A stretch of 64,000 bases of DNA from Lachnoanaerobaculum sp. ICM7 (GTDB lineage: Bacteria; Bacillota; Clostridia; Lachnospirales; Lachnospiraceae). A program made the translations under genes and the position numbers. The notes beneath the pieces were generated by a model. The model was not told the DNA's origin. It did no database searches and saw nothing but the letters and a program-made list of their open reading frames with translations. Where the stretch lies: positions 1-64,000 of the forward strand of contig NZ_ALJL01000017.1 in NCBI RefSeq assembly GCF_000287675.1. Reading direction: 5' to 3'. Shown in pieces: positions 46,052-55,657 of the stretch. Position 1 is the stretch's first letter; each line of letters starts with the position of its first letter.

Positions 46052-47386
46052 ATGGAAAAAACAAATATAAGGGCTTTGGTTTTGGAAGCTCTGTTATTGA
46101 TAGATGTTGAAAAAGAGTACAGCCATAAGGTAATTGATATGGCTCTTGAAAAATATTCATATTTATCAAAGGCTGACAGAGGCTTTTTTTCAAAAGTGGT
46201 CCATGGAGTGGTTGAGTACAGACTGCAGCTGGATGATATTATAAAAAAATATAATAGCGGAAAGCGTGTAAAACCTGTAATCAGAGAGATACTCAGAATG
46301 TCTGTATATCAAATGCTTTATATGGACAGAGTTCCTGACAGAGCCGTAATAAATGAGGCTGTGAATCTTGTCAAGATTAAAAGACTGCAGGGACTTACAG
46401 GCTTTGTAAACGGAATTCTCAGAAAAATAAGCAGTGAAAAAGAAGAACTGAAATTTGATGATTTAAGTATCAGGTACTCAATGCCTGAACTCATTTTAAA
46501 TATAATAAGAGATAATACCGGTAAGTATTTCAACGAAACTTTGGAATACTTTCTTAAGAACGGGCCTTTGTCGGTAAGAGTAAATACTTCAAAATCAAGT
46601 GTTGAAGATGTAATAAAAGAGTTGGAAGCTAAGAACATCAAAGTCAAAAGATCGGGGCTTAATTCGGATATACTGTATATTACAGGATTTGACAGAGTGG
46701 ATGATATTGAGGTTATAAAATCCGGGAAATGTTATATCACAGATACATCATCATCTATGATATCAAAGGTACTTGGAGTAAGAGATATTAAAAAATGTGT
46801 GGATGTATGTGCCGCACCGGGAGGAAAGTCATTTCTTCTGGCAGATAAGCTTGATAAAAGCTTAAAGATATATTCCTGTGATGTAAGTGAAAATAAGGTT
46901 GAATTGATAAGAGAAAATGCAAAAGTACAGGGATTTTCAAATATAATTCCTACAGTTGCGGATGCAAGAATCTTTGATGAGAGATTTAGTGATGCCGATT
47001 TGATTTTGGCTGATTTACCATGTAGCGGAATTGGCATTATAGGGAAAAAGCCGGATATAAAGTATAGACTTGAAGAAGAAGGATTAAAGTCACTTGCAAA
47101 CTTACAAAAAGAGATACTTGATAATGTGTCCAAGTATGTAAAGAAAAACGGCGAGTTAATATTTTCCACATGTACATTAAACAAAGCGGAAAATGAAGAC
47201 AATATGCTTTTGTTTCTAAAAAACCACAAAGATTTTAAAGCCGTTGATTTGACTGAGAGAATGGACAAAGAAACAATAAAAATGCTTGAAGAGGACGAAC
47301 TGAAAAACGGGTATATGAAACTGATACCGGGAAGAGACAACTGTGACGGATTTTTTATCGCAGTATTTAGGAGAGATAATGACTGA
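46052..47386 (+). CDS. rsmB: 16S rRNA (cytosine-967-C5)-methyltransferase
   Basis: This 444-residue enzyme has an N-terminal NusB-like domain (about 1-135) and a C-terminal SAM-dependent methyltransferase with VCAAPGGKS (SAM binding), DLPCSG and FSTCTL (the two active-site cysteines). The ATG at 46052 has AAGGA upstream; the TTG at 46046 is less likely. Its 3' end overlaps rlmN by 8 bases. Confidence 0.95.
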   Translation: MEKTNIRALVLEALLLIDVEKEYSHKVIDMALEKYSYLSKADRGFFSKVVHGVVEYRLQLDDIIKKYNSGKRVKPVIREILRMSVYQMLYMDRVPDRAVINEAVNLVKIKRLQGLTGFVNGILRKISSEKEELKFDDLSIRYSMPELILNIIRDNTGKYFNETLEYFLKNGPLSVRVNTSKSSVEDVIKELEAKNIKVKRSGLNSDILYITGFDRVDDIEVIKSGKCYITDTSSSMISKVLGVRDIKKCVDVCAAPGGKSFLLADKLDKSLKIYSCDVSENKVELIRENAKVQGFSNIIPTVADARIFDERFSDADLILADLPCSGIGIIGKKPDIKYRLEEEGLKSLANLQKEILDNVSKYVKKNGELIFSTCTLNKAENEDNMLLFLKNHKDFKAVDLTERMDKETIKMLEEDELKNGYMKLIPGRDNCDGFFIAVFRRDND

Positions 47387-48419
47387 TATTAAGTCAATGG
47401 ATTTAGATGAATTAAAGACATTTGTAAAGGAGATGAATGAGCCTGAGTTTAGGGCAAAGCAATTATTCGAGTGGATGCATAAATCACTTATATCATCCTT
47501 TGATGAATGTACAAATCTTTCAAAAGCATTCAGAGAAAAGCTTAAGGAAAGTACAAGCCTGACAAGTCTTAAGGCTGTAGAGATATTTAAGTCAAAGCTT
47601 GACGGTACACAGAAATATCTTTTTGCACTTGAGGATGGAAATATCATAGAGAGTGTAAGAATGAAATACGAGCATGGAAACTCGGTTTGTATATCATCGC
47701 AAGTGGGATGCAGAATGGGCTGTAAGTTCTGTGCCTCCACTCTGGACGGACTTGTAAGAAATCTTTCAGCTTCGGAAATGCTTGATCAGATATACAGCAT
47801 ACAAAAACTTCTCGGAGAGAGAATATCAAATATTGTTGTGATGGGTTCCGGAGAGCCTATGGATAATTATGACAATATAGTAAAATTTGTAAAAATTATA
47901 AGCAGTGATATGGGCCTGAATATCAGCCAAAGAAACATTACCGTATCAACTTGTGGTATAGTACCTAAAATAAGGGCTTTGGCAGATGAGGGACTGAGTA
48001 TCACTTTGGCGCTTTCCTTACATGCACCTAATGATGAAATAAGGAAGACAATAATGCCTGTGGCAAACAAATATGCTCTAAAGGATGTTATTTCAGCCTG
48101 TGATTATTATTTTAAAAAGACCGGAAGAAGAGTATCATATGAGTATTCACTTGTGGCAGGTGTAAATGATAATATAAAAGAGGCTATGAATCTTGTAAAA
48201 CTTGTGAACGGAAGAAATATTCATATAAACTTGATTCCGGTAAATCCTATAAAGGAGAGAGACTTTAAACAGTCGGACAAGCTTAAGATAAAGGCTTTTA
48301 AGGATTTCCTGGAGAAACATAAGGTAAATGCAACAGTTAGAAGAGAGATGGGTAGAGATATAGACGGTGCCTGTGGACAATTAAGAAGGAGATTTATTCA
48401 ATCAGAAACGAATTCTTAA
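47379..48419 (+). CDS. rlmN: Dual 23S rRNA/tRNA A2503/A37 methyltransferase, radical SAM
   Basis: This 346-residue radical-SAM enzyme methylates A2503 of 23S rRNA and A37 of some tRNAs. The cluster motif is CRMGCKFC, VVMGSGEPMDN follows, and the C-terminal GACGQLRR holds the essential second cysteine. The start at 47379 has AGGAGAG 5 bases ahead and lies within the rsmB end; the farther in-frame start at 47343 lacks a ribosome site. Confidence 0.95.
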   Translation: MTDIKSMDLDELKTFVKEMNEPEFRAKQLFEWMHKSLISSFDECTNLSKAFREKLKESTSLTSLKAVEIFKSKLDGTQKYLFALEDGNIIESVRMKYEHGNSVCISSQVGCRMGCKFCASTLDGLVRNLSASEMLDQIYSIQKLLGERISNIVVMGSGEPMDNYDNIVKFVKIISSDMGLNISQRNITVSTCGIVPKIRALADEGLSITLALSLHAPNDEIRKTIMPVANKYALKDVISACDYYFKKTGRRVSYEYSLVAGVNDNIKEAMNLVKLVNGRNIHINLIPVNPIKERDFKQSDKLKIKAFKDFLEKHKVNATVRREMGRDIDGACGQLRRRFIQSETNS

Positions 48420-48435
48420 AAATTGGAGGTGTAAT

Positions 48436-49164
48436 ATGTATTCGGTTGCTTTGACCGATGTAGGCAGAAAAAGACTTGTAAATCAGGATACGGTATATAT
48501 AAGTGATACGCCGGTGGGAGTATTGCCGAATTTATATATTGTGGCTGACGGAATGGGAGGAGAAAAGGCAGGAGACTATGCGTCAAAGTCTTTGATAGGC
48601 TATATGCTTACATATATTGAACATACAATAAAAATGCCTGTAACGGCAATACAAGGAGCCATAGAATACGCAAATGCGAATCTGTTTGCGGAGGGAAGCA
48701 AAAATCCGAATCTTTCCGGAATGGGAACAACCGTTGTGGCGGCAAGCATTATAGATAATACTTTGCATGTGTTCAATGTAGGCGATTCCAGATGTTATGT
48801 ACTTGATGAGAACAGTATTTCACAGATAACAAAGGATCATTCCCTTGTGGAAATGCTTGTTTCAAAAGGTGAAATAACAAGAGAAAGTGCTGAATATAAA
48901 GAGAATAAGAGTAAGATAACAAGAGCTGTCGGTGCTGAAGAAAGGGTACTGATAGACAGCTTTGAGGTGGATCTTGTCGGTAATGAATATGTATTATTGT
49001 GTTCGGACGGACTTACAAATATGGTGGATGACAGGAAGATTTTCAATATAATATCTTCAAGTGCCGGTGTAAAGTCAAGTGCAAAAAGACTAGTAGAGGA
49101 GGCAAATCTATCAGGCGGAAGTGACAATATATCAATTTTGCTTATAGATATAAATGAGGGGTAG
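48436..49164 (+). CDS. prpC: PP2C-type protein phosphatase
   Basis: This 242-residue serine/threonine phosphatase removes phosphates placed by the neighbouring PASTA kinase. The metal-binding motifs VNQDTVY, VADGMGGEKAG, VGDSRCYVL, CSDGLTN and GGSDNISIL are all present. GGAGGT precedes the ATG. It lies 4 bases before prkC, the standard Firmicute kinase-phosphatase pair controlling cell-wall and growth functions. Confidence 0.95.
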   Translation: MYSVALTDVGRKRLVNQDTVYISDTPVGVLPNLYIVADGMGGEKAGDYASKSLIGYMLTYIEHTIKMPVTAIQGAIEYANANLFAEGSKNPNLSGMGTTVVAASIIDNTLHVFNVGDSRCYVLDENSISQITKDHSLVEMLVSKGEITRESAEYKENKSKITRAVGAEERVLIDSFEVDLVGNEYVLLCSDGLTNMVDDRKIFNIISSSAGVKSSAKRLVEEANLSGGSDNISILLIDINEG

Positions 49165-49168
49165 TATT

Positions 49169-51274
49169 ATGAATCTTGAATCAGTTGTTTTGCAAGGAAG
49201 ATATGAAATTATAGAAAAAATAGGCTCGGGAGGCATGTCAAATGTATTCAGAGCCAAGGATTTAAAGCTTGGCAGAGCTGTAGCAATAAAGGTCTTAAAA
49301 GAAGAATTTTGCTCTGATGCGGAGTTCGTAGAAAGATTTAAAAGAGAAGCTCAGGCGGCGGCAGGACTTTTGGGAGAGAATATTGTTAATATCTACGATG
49401 TGGTAGATGAGGGCAAGTATCATTTTATAGTTATGGAGCTTGTAGACGGTATCACTCTAAAAGAATATATAAAAATAAAGGGCAAGCTTGATATTACAGA
49501 GGGTGTAAGCATTGCAATACAGGTGGCAAAAGCCCTTAAGCCGGCCCATGCACAGCATATAGTGCATAGAGATATAAAGCCTCAAAATATACTTATAACG
49601 GATGAAAGCAAAATAAAGGTTGCGGATTTCGGTATAGCAAGAGCGGTATCGGAGCAGACATTAAATGCGAATGCTATAGGTTCAGTGCACTATATTTCGC
49701 CGGAACAGGCCAGAGGCGGAAGATGTGATGCAAGGAGTGATATTTACTCTCTTGGTATCACAATGTATGAGATGTTTACAGGAAGAGTCCCTTTTACAGG
49801 AGATTCCACTGTTTCAATAGCACTTGCACATCTTGAGCAGGCTATAACACCTCCGCATATATATAATAATCAAATATCCGCAAATCTGGAAAGAGTTATA
49901 TTAAAGTGTACAAAGAAGGATCCGGCAAACAGATATCAAAATATCACTGAAGTTTTGGATGATTTGGAAAATGTACTGTTAAATCCGGATGAGCCGTATG
50001 CACTTACAGGAGCTACAAAGGTAATAAAGTCTGAGGATACTGCGGTTTTAAATCAGGTAGAGCCTATAGATGATATGGAAGATGAAGAATATGACAATGA
50101 CGAAGTTGATAATGATGACGATGATTATGATGAGGAAGATGAAAAGATGGACAGAATCATGTCCATTGTCGGAGTCATTGTAGCTGTAATCATAGTTATA
50201 CTTTTAGTATTCTTTGTCGGAAGATTTACCGGAGTATTCGGAGGCAAAAAGAGTGATACTTCTCAAAGTACGCTTGACTCCACGCAGACTGTAATGCCGG
50301 ATGTAGTCGGACTTTCAGAGAAGATGGCGGATAAGAAGCTTTCAGACAACAATCTTCAGATGCAGGTAAAGTCAAGTGAATATTCGGATACTGTAGAAAA
50401 GGGAAATGTTATTTCACAGGATCCTAAGGCCGATGAGGTGGTTTCAAAGTATTCAAAGGTAAGTGTTGTAATAAGTCTCGGTTCCGATACGGTTGATATA
50501 ACAAAACTTGGTATTGCAGGAAAGACTAAGGAGGCGGCAGAGGCTCTGCTAAAGGAAAACGGTTTTTCAGTAGAATCAAAAGAGGAAAATTCCGATACTA
50601 TTGAAAAGGGAAAGGTAATATCCTACAGTCCGACAAAGCCTAAAAACGGTGACAGAATTACTCTTATAGTCAGTAGCGGTAAGAAGGTGACAAAGGTTAT
50701 TGTGCCTAATATTATAAATATGAGTGAAGCGGATGCAAAAGCTCTACTTGAGAGCAACGGACTTGTACTTGGAAAAAAAGCTGAACAAAACAGTCAGAGT
50801 ATAGCGGCAGGAATTATAGCCGGACAGTCGATAGCGGCAGGTTCAAGTGTGGACAGCGGTACAAGTATCGACTATGCTGTAAGTACAGGTGTGGCGGAGT
50901 CAAGCGAATCACAGAGTGAGAGCTCCGAACAGGCACAGACTACCAAGGCCACGGTTGCGCCTGCAACCACGGCTGCAAGCTACAGATATGTGGCATCAAT
51001 AGATACGAACTACTCCTTACAGGATGTTATAGGACCAAGTTCGGGATTTACAAGTGTAAAGGTTATGATAAGGCTTAAGCAGACTGTAAACGGAAGTGAT
51101 GTATATTCTACATTGATGGAAGCAAGAACCGTTACAGGTGACACCATACTTCCGGTAAGATTTCGAACCATTGTCGGAGCCAACGGTGTAGACCAGGGAC
51201 AGGTGGAGATTGTAAATGTAGACAGTGGCGAAGTAATGAAATCATATACAGTGGAGTTCTTTAGAGTTGAGTAA
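49169..51274 (+). CDS. prkC: PASTA-domain serine/threonine kinase
   Basis: This 701-residue membrane kinase senses muropeptides or lipid II. It has an N-terminal kinase (about 12-270, GSGGMSNVF, HRDIKPQN, DFGIA), a strikingly acidic juxtamembrane stretch (about 295-325, nearly all Asp/Glu), one transmembrane helix (about 330-355) and three PASTA repeats (about 370-575). A Ser/Thr-rich segment and an extra C-terminal beta-rich domain (about 605-701) follow. The ATG at 49169 has GGGG upstream; an in-frame ATG at 49154 lies in the prpC end. Confidence 0.94.
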   Translation: MNLESVVLQGRYEIIEKIGSGGMSNVFRAKDLKLGRAVAIKVLKEEFCSDAEFVERFKREAQAAAGLLGENIVNIYDVVDEGKYHFIVMELVDGITLKEYIKIKGKLDITEGVSIAIQVAKALKPAHAQHIVHRDIKPQNILITDESKIKVADFGIARAVSEQTLNANAIGSVHYISPEQARGGRCDARSDIYSLGITMYEMFTGRVPFTGDSTVSIALAHLEQAITPPHIYNNQISANLERVILKCTKKDPANRYQNITEVLDDLENVLLNPDEPYALTGATKVIKSEDTAVLNQVEPIDDMEDEEYDNDEVDNDDDDYDEEDEKMDRIMSIVGVIVAVIIVILLVFFVGRFTGVFGGKKSDTSQSTLDSTQTVMPDVVGLSEKMADKKLSDNNLQMQVKSSEYSDTVEKGNVISQDPKADEVVSKYSKVSVVISLGSDTVDITKLGIAGKTKEAAEALLKENGFSVESKEENSDTIEKGKVISYSPTKPKNGDRITLIVSSGKKVTKVIVPNIINMSEADAKALLESNGLVLGKKAEQNSQSIAAGIIAGQSIAAGSSVDSGTSIDYAVSTGVAESSESQSESSEQAQTTKATVAPATTAASYRYVASIDTNYSLQDVIGPSSGFTSVKVMIRLKQTVNGSDVYSTLMEARTVTGDTILPVRFRTIVGANGVDQGQVEIVNVDSGEVMKSYTVEFFRVE

Positions 51275-51281
51275 AGAAGAT

Positions 51282-52184
51282 ATGAGCAAAATTTATTTTG
51301 CAAAGATAATAAAGGGTATAGCAGGTTTTTATTATTGTATAATCCTTGATGAGGGAGAAAGAAAAGGTCAGATTTTTGAGTGCAAGGCAAAGGGCATTTT
51401 CAGAAAATTAGGTGTAAAGCCGCTTGTGGGTGACAATGTAGACTTTGAAATCACGGATACAAAAGATTTTGAAGGGAATATTGTAAATATACATAAAAGA
51501 AAAAATGCCCTGATAAGACCTGCAGTAGCCAACATAGATAAAGTAGTACTTGTTTTGGCGGTGGAATCACCGTCGCCGGCATTTTATTATTTGGATAAGT
51601 ATTTGATAAATATGTCAAATGCCGGAATAAAGGTGGAGATATGCTGGAACAAGACGGATCTTAATATGGATAAGGCCTTAGAATATGCAAAAATATATAC
51701 TGATGCGGGGTTTAAAAATATTATAGCTTCAACCTTTGAAGAAAGCGGACTTGAAGATTTAAAAGAGGCTCTTAAAGGTGAGGTAAGTGTACTTGCCGGT
51801 GCTTCAGGAGTCGGAAAGTCCTCTATAACAAATATACTTGCACCGAAAGCAAATATGGATACAAATACTGTCAGCAGAAAAATAGAAAGAGGAAGGCATA
51901 CTACCAGACATTCCGAGCTGTTTATGATTGACAGTGATACCTTTGTATTTGATACTCCGGGGTTTACAAGTGTGGAATCACCTACATTTGATAAGGAGGA
52001 GCTGAGGTTTCATTTCCATGAGTTTGAAGAGTATGAAGGGAAATGCAGATTCGCAGGTTGTATGCATATAAATGAGCCGGATTGTGCCGTAAAGCAGGCC
52101 TTGGCAGAAAAACTTATCGGTGAATCAAGGTATCAAAGTTATAAAAAAATGTATGAAGAGCTTTCTGAAAGGAGAAAGTATTGA
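51282..52184 (+). CDS. rsgA: Ribosome small-subunit GTPase RsgA
   Basis: This 300-residue circularly permuted GTPase works in 30S maturation. It has an N-terminal OB fold (about 1-70), NKTD-like NKTDLNMD preceding Walker A GASGVGKSS (about 173-181), DTPGFTS, and a zinc-binding C-terminus CRFAGCMHINEPDC. The ATG at 51282 is taken; a TTG at 51267, overlapping prkC, has no ribosome site. Its end overlaps rpe. Confidence 0.95.
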   Translation: MSKIYFAKIIKGIAGFYYCIILDEGERKGQIFECKAKGIFRKLGVKPLVGDNVDFEITDTKDFEGNIVNIHKRKNALIRPAVANIDKVVLVLAVESPSPAFYYLDKYLINMSNAGIKVEICWNKTDLNMDKALEYAKIYTDAGFKNIIASTFEESGLEDLKEALKGEVSVLAGASGVGKSSITNILAPKANMDTNTVSRKIERGRHTTRHSELFMIDSDTFVFDTPGFTSVESPTFDKEELRFHFHEFEEYEGKCRFAGCMHINEPDCAVKQALAEKLIGESRYQSYKKMYEELSERRKY

Positions 52185-52840
52185 AAAAGAATATTGCACC
52201 ATCACTACTTGCAGCCGATTTCTTTGATTTATCATCACAGATGAAGCTTTTAAAAGAAGGAAATATAGAAGTATTACATCTGGATGTAATGGACGGAATG
52301 TTTGTACCGAGTATTTCATTTGGAATGCCTGTTATAAGTTCGTTAAGAAAATCTGTGGATTTTTTCTTTGATGTACATATGATGGTAGAAAATCCGGAGA
52401 GATATATTGAAGATTTTTACAATAGCGGAGCCGACGGTATAACTATACATTTTGAGGCTTGCAAGCATATAGACAGATGTATTTCACAAATAAAGTCATT
52501 GGGACTTAGAAGCGGTATATCCATAAATCCTGCAACTCCCGTTTCACTCTTGGAAAATATCGTTTCCGAAGTTGATATGGTTCTTATAATGAGTGTTAAT
52601 CCGGGCTTTGGAGGTCAAAAGTTTATTCCATACAGTTTGGATAAGATAAAAGAGTTATCCAAGATGAGGGAAAAGAAAAATCAGAAACTGTTGATACAGG
52701 TGGACGGCGGAGTAGGTGTAGATAATATAAAAGCTCTTTCAGATGCCGGAGTTGATGAGTTTGTGGCAGGTTCTTCAGTATTTAAAGGTGATATTTTAAA
52801 GAATATAAAAGCTTTAAATGATGCACTGGGAGAGGTATAG
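52181..52840 (+). CDS. rpe: Ribulose-phosphate 3-epimerase
   Basis: This 219-residue TIM-barrel enzyme interconverts ribulose-5-phosphate and xylulose-5-phosphate. Motifs are HLDVMDGMFVP, FDVHMMVENP, MSVNPGFGGQKF and QVDGGVG, holding the metal ligands and catalytic Asp residues. The start is TTG (52181) with AAAGGAG 6 bases before it, overlapping the rsgA stop. Confidence 0.95.
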   Translation: MKKNIAPSLLAADFFDLSSQMKLLKEGNIEVLHLDVMDGMFVPSISFGMPVISSLRKSVDFFFDVHMMVENPERYIEDFYNSGADGITIHFEACKHIDRCISQIKSLGLRSGISINPATPVSLLENIVSEVDMVLIMSVNPGFGGQKFIPYSLDKIKELSKMREKKNQKLLIQVDGGVGVDNIKALSDAGVDEFVAGSSVFKGDILKNIKALNDALGEV

Positions 52841-52849
52841 ATATTGTAA

Positions 52850-53500
52850 ATGAATGCAATAATTGTTACCGGTGGAGAGATAGATATATCATTATTGGAA
52901 AACTATATAGCCGAAAATAAAGAAGATATTATTATCAGTGTGGATGCGGCAATTACAAAGCTTGAAAAAATAAATGTAATCCCCCATATAATGGTCGGAG
53001 ATTTTGATACACTCTCTGATGGGGAGAAGCTGAAAAAATATGAAAATCTGAATGTTGAGATAGTAAAACATGATCCTATAAAGGATTTTTCAGACAGTGA
53101 ACTTGCTGTTGACAGGGCTGTAAAAGACGATATAAAAAACATTGCAGTTTTTGGGGCTCTAGGAAAGAGATTTGATCACGCTTTTGCCAATATTTTGATA
53201 CTCCAAAAGTATAAAAAAATTGGAGTGGATATAACCATATATGATAAATATAATAAAATATATGTCAAATCAAATCATTTCATTCTGGAAAGAGAGAAAC
53301 TTTTGGGAAAATACATAAGCTTTTTTTCACTTGAAGGAAAAAACTTTATGGAGAAACTGGAGGGAGTTAAGTATCCTATTGAAAATAAAATAATTGATAA
53401 TATAGCCACACCAAGTCTTTATATAAGCAATGAAATAAAAGATGATAAGCTGGAAGCCGCTTTTAGCGGAGATTTGTTGGTGGTTGAGAGCAGAGATTAG
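52850..53500 (+). CDS. thiN: Thiamine diphosphokinase
   Basis: This 216-residue kinase converts thiamine to thiamine diphosphate. It shows the YloS/ThiN-type catalytic segments VDAAITKLEKINVIPHIMVGDFDT and DFSDSELAVDRAV, with ALGKRFDHAFANI binding nucleotide. It is the last gene of the long housekeeping run, with a terminator after it. No strong ribosome site precedes the ATG. Confidence 0.9.
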   Translation: MNAIIVTGGEIDISLLENYIAENKEDIIISVDAAITKLEKINVIPHIMVGDFDTLSDGEKLKKYENLNVEIVKHDPIKDFSDSELAVDRAVKDDIKNIAVFGALGKRFDHAFANILILQKYKKIGVDITIYDKYNKIYVKSNHFILEREKLLGKYISFFSLEGKNFMEKLEGVKYPIENKIIDNIATPSLYISNEIKDDKLEAAFSGDLLVVESRD

Positions 53501-53505
53501 ATAAT

Positions 53506-53540
53506 AAAAAACAGATTTTCATTTTGAGAATCTGTTTTTT
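53506..53540 (+). terminator. Terminator after thiN
   Basis: AAAAAACAGATT pairs with AATCTGTTTTTT over a loop of about 11 bases. It ends the priA-to-thiN gene run. Confidence 0.9.
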
Positions 53541-53626
53541 GTATTGCTGATTTATTTAAATAATTAATGTAAATCATTATTAATAAAAAATTCATTTACA
53601 AATATTAAAAATTTGTTTATTCTTAT

Positions 53627-53650
53627 AGTGTATTAAAGAGACAGTACAAT
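53627..53650 (+). promoter_or_regulatory. Possible GntR/YtrA-type operator before the GntR-ABC operon
   Basis: AGTGTA and TACAAT lie 12 bases apart (GTGTA-N12-TACAA), an imperfect match to operators of YtrA-like regulators, which resemble AGTGTA-Nx-TACACT. It sits 18 bases before the GntR start, where binding would repress the operon. Confidence 0.4.
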
Positions 53651-53667
53651 AAACGGAAGGGGAGTAT

Positions 53668-54039
53668 ATGGAATGGAAGGTGAAATCTGACAGAGCCGTG
53701 TATTTGCAGATTATTGATTATATCAGAATGCAAATATTTTCAGGTGAGATAGGGTCCGGAGATAAGCTTTTAAGCGTAAGAGAACTCTCAAATGTATTGA
53801 ATGTAAACCCCAATACTGTCCAAAGGGCGTATGCGGAGCTTGAGAGATCGGGACTTGTAGATACTATAAGAAATACAGGTCGTGAAGTTACAACTAATTT
53901 AGAAATAATTAAGCAAAGTAAAGAGGAACTGGCAAGAGAATATACAGCGGAATATTTTTTAAATATGGTCAATATGGGCTTTTCAAAAGAGGAAATACTT
54001 AAGAATATACAGAAGATGGAGGAAGATAAAAATGCTTGA
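53668..54039 (+). CDS. GntR-family regulator, YtrA type
   Basis: This 123-residue regulator has an N-terminal GntR winged helix-turn-helix (ELSNVLNVNPNTVQRAYAELE, about 38-58) and only a short C-terminal helical tail (about 75-123), the mark of the YtrA subfamily. Such proteins typically repress a co-transcribed ABC transporter until cell-envelope stress occurs. GGGGAG lies before the ATG. The gene overlaps the ATPase start. Confidence 0.9.
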   Translation: MEWKVKSDRAVYLQIIDYIRMQIFSGEIGSGDKLLSVRELSNVLNVNPNTVQRAYAELERSGLVDTIRNTGREVTTNLEIIKQSKEELAREYTAEYFLNMVNMGFSKEEILKNIQKMEEDKNA

Positions 54040-54733
54040 TTTACTTAGTTTAAAGGCTGTCAGTAAAAAATATGGAATTAAACAGGCACTGAATAATATA
54101 AACCTTAATATACCGACCGGAAAAATTGTAGGGCTGTTCAGTCCGAAGGGTGGAGGCAGAACTACCTTAATGAAGATAATTACAGGCGTATTAAATCAGA
54201 CTGAGGGTGTAGTGAGTATTGACGGAGTTGAACCGAATGAAATAACAAAATCATATGTTGCATATCTTCCGGATAAAATTTTTCTTGATGAAAGTATGAC
54301 TATAAAAGATACAATATCTATGCATGCCGATTTTTATGAGGATTTCTCCAAAGACAGAGCCTATGAAATGTTTAATGATTTAAAGATTCCGGATAAATAC
54401 AAGATAAAAGATTTGTCAAAAGAAAACAGAAGAAAGTTGCAAGCTATACTTGTTATGAGTAGGAATGCAAAGCTCTACGTTTTGGACGAACCTTTCATTA
54501 ATGTAGACGCTGATGCAAGGGATTATATATTGAAAATAATTTTAAGCAACTATAATAGGAATGCTACTGTTTTGATATCTACAATTCTTACTCCGGAGGT
54601 GGAAAGGATAATTGATGAAGTCGTATTTATAAAAGACGGAGAAATCATATTATATGATACGGCGGAAAAGATAAGAAATGAAAAAGGCTGTTCTATAGAC
54701 GAATATTTCAGGGAGGTATTTAATGTCTCGTAA
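54032..54733 (+). CDS. ABC transporter ATPase with degenerate catalytic motifs
   Basis: This 233-residue ATPase is partner of the GntR regulator and of the permease after it. The fold is clearly ABC, but key residues differ from the norm. Walker A reads SPKGGGRTT, with R43 in place of the phosphate-binding Lys. The signature is LSKEN (128-132) rather than LSGGQ. The switch His is replaced (STIL, I185). Walker B (VLDEP, D152-E153) is kept. Weak or absent ATP hydrolysis is likely, so it may act as a sensor or a regulatory subunit. Family membership with YtrB-like transporters rests on context and on the remaining sequence. Confidence 0.82.
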   Translation: MLDLLSLKAVSKKYGIKQALNNINLNIPTGKIVGLFSPKGGGRTTLMKIITGVLNQTEGVVSIDGVEPNEITKSYVAYLPDKIFLDESMTIKDTISMHADFYEDFSKDRAYEMFNDLKIPDKYKIKDLSKENRRKLQAILVMSRNAKLYVLDEPFINVDADARDYILKIILSNYNRNATVLISTILTPEVERIIDEVVFIKDGEIILYDTAEKIRNEKGCSIDEYFREVFNVS

Positions 54734-55562
54734 ATTGATAAAATATGAATTTAAGCAAATGAAATCTGCACTTTTACTCACAGCAATAGTGTTTGCGATT
54801 ATTACTGGAATAGTTTTCTGTACAGGAATACTTCCGATGTTGGTTTTCGGAATTAATGAGTCGGAGGGAGGTATATTATCGATTTTTCTGGCAAGTATAT
54901 CTGTTCTTTTATACGAAGTTATACTGATTGTTACAGCAATAGGTATGAATATATATATAGGAGTCAGGTTTTATAAAACCATGTATTCAGGTATAGGATA
55001 TTTTACAAATACATTGCCTTTAAAGAAACATGAGATTATTTTGAGCAAGATAATACCTGCAGCAATAGCACAAACAATTGTAAATCTGATGATTATCGTA
55101 TCGGGAGTTATTATATTCTGCGGTTTTATGTTTGCAACAGACAGATTTGGAGATTTGATGCTTTATATAGCAAGGTTTAAAGGCGGAATACTGGGTAATT
55201 TTACAATGTTAAACGGTATGGGAATTGTACTTGGAATAGTCTTTGGCTGTTTGTTTGCAATTATACAAATAGTTTCCAATACATTGCTTTTATTTTTAGC
55301 AGTTTCAATCGGACAGCTGTTTAATTCATATAAAATCTTAATGAGTGTAATAATATTTATAGTAATGAACGTAGGATTAAATGCTGTTGACGGAATAATA
55401 AATATGGTGACAGGAGCGTTAGTACACGGTATTTTTATGCATAGTCCGGGTGTATATAGTATCATTACAATGATTTTAATTGGTACAAAGAATATAATAA
55501 TAGCTGTAATTGCCTATGCAATAAGCTATCGCATACTCAGAGATAAACTGAATTTGGAATAA
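54723..55562 (+). CDS. ABC-2-type membrane protein of the GntR operon
   Basis: This 279-residue protein has about six hydrophobic segments and no recognisable EAA loop, like ABC-2 permeases found with YtrA/YtrB-like proteins. It follows the ATPase with an 11-base overlap (ATG inside its 3' end, GGGAGG upstream). The substrate is unknown; peptide antibiotics are a typical guess for this operon type. Confidence 0.75.
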   Translation: MSRKLIKYEFKQMKSALLLTAIVFAIITGIVFCTGILPMLVFGINESEGGILSIFLASISVLLYEVILIVTAIGMNIYIGVRFYKTMYSGIGYFTNTLPLKKHEIILSKIIPAAIAQTIVNLMIIVSGVIIFCGFMFATDRFGDLMLYIARFKGGILGNFTMLNGMGIVLGIVFGCLFAIIQIVSNTLLLFLAVSIGQLFNSYKILMSVIIFIVMNVGLNAVDGIINMVTGALVHGIFMHSPGVYSIITMILIGTKNIIIAVIAYAISYRILRDKLNLE

Positions 55563-55603
55563 TAATTAAAATAAAAAAGAGTAAAATATATTCAAATAAT
55601 ATA

Positions 55604-55657
55604 AGTGGTATGATTAAAACTATTCAAAGTGGATATTTTAATCATACCACTATTTTT
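55604..55657 (+). terminator. 16-bp terminator hairpin after the GntR-ABC operon
   Basis: AGTGGTATGATTAAAA (55604-55619) pairs perfectly with 55636-55651 over a 16-nt loop, and ATTTTT follows. It ends 38 bases before the ECF gene. Confidence 0.85.

Noticed and set aside
46732-47340. 202-codon minus-strand frame inside rsmB
   Set aside because: Low-complexity Ser/Phe-rich translation typical of an antisense shadow.
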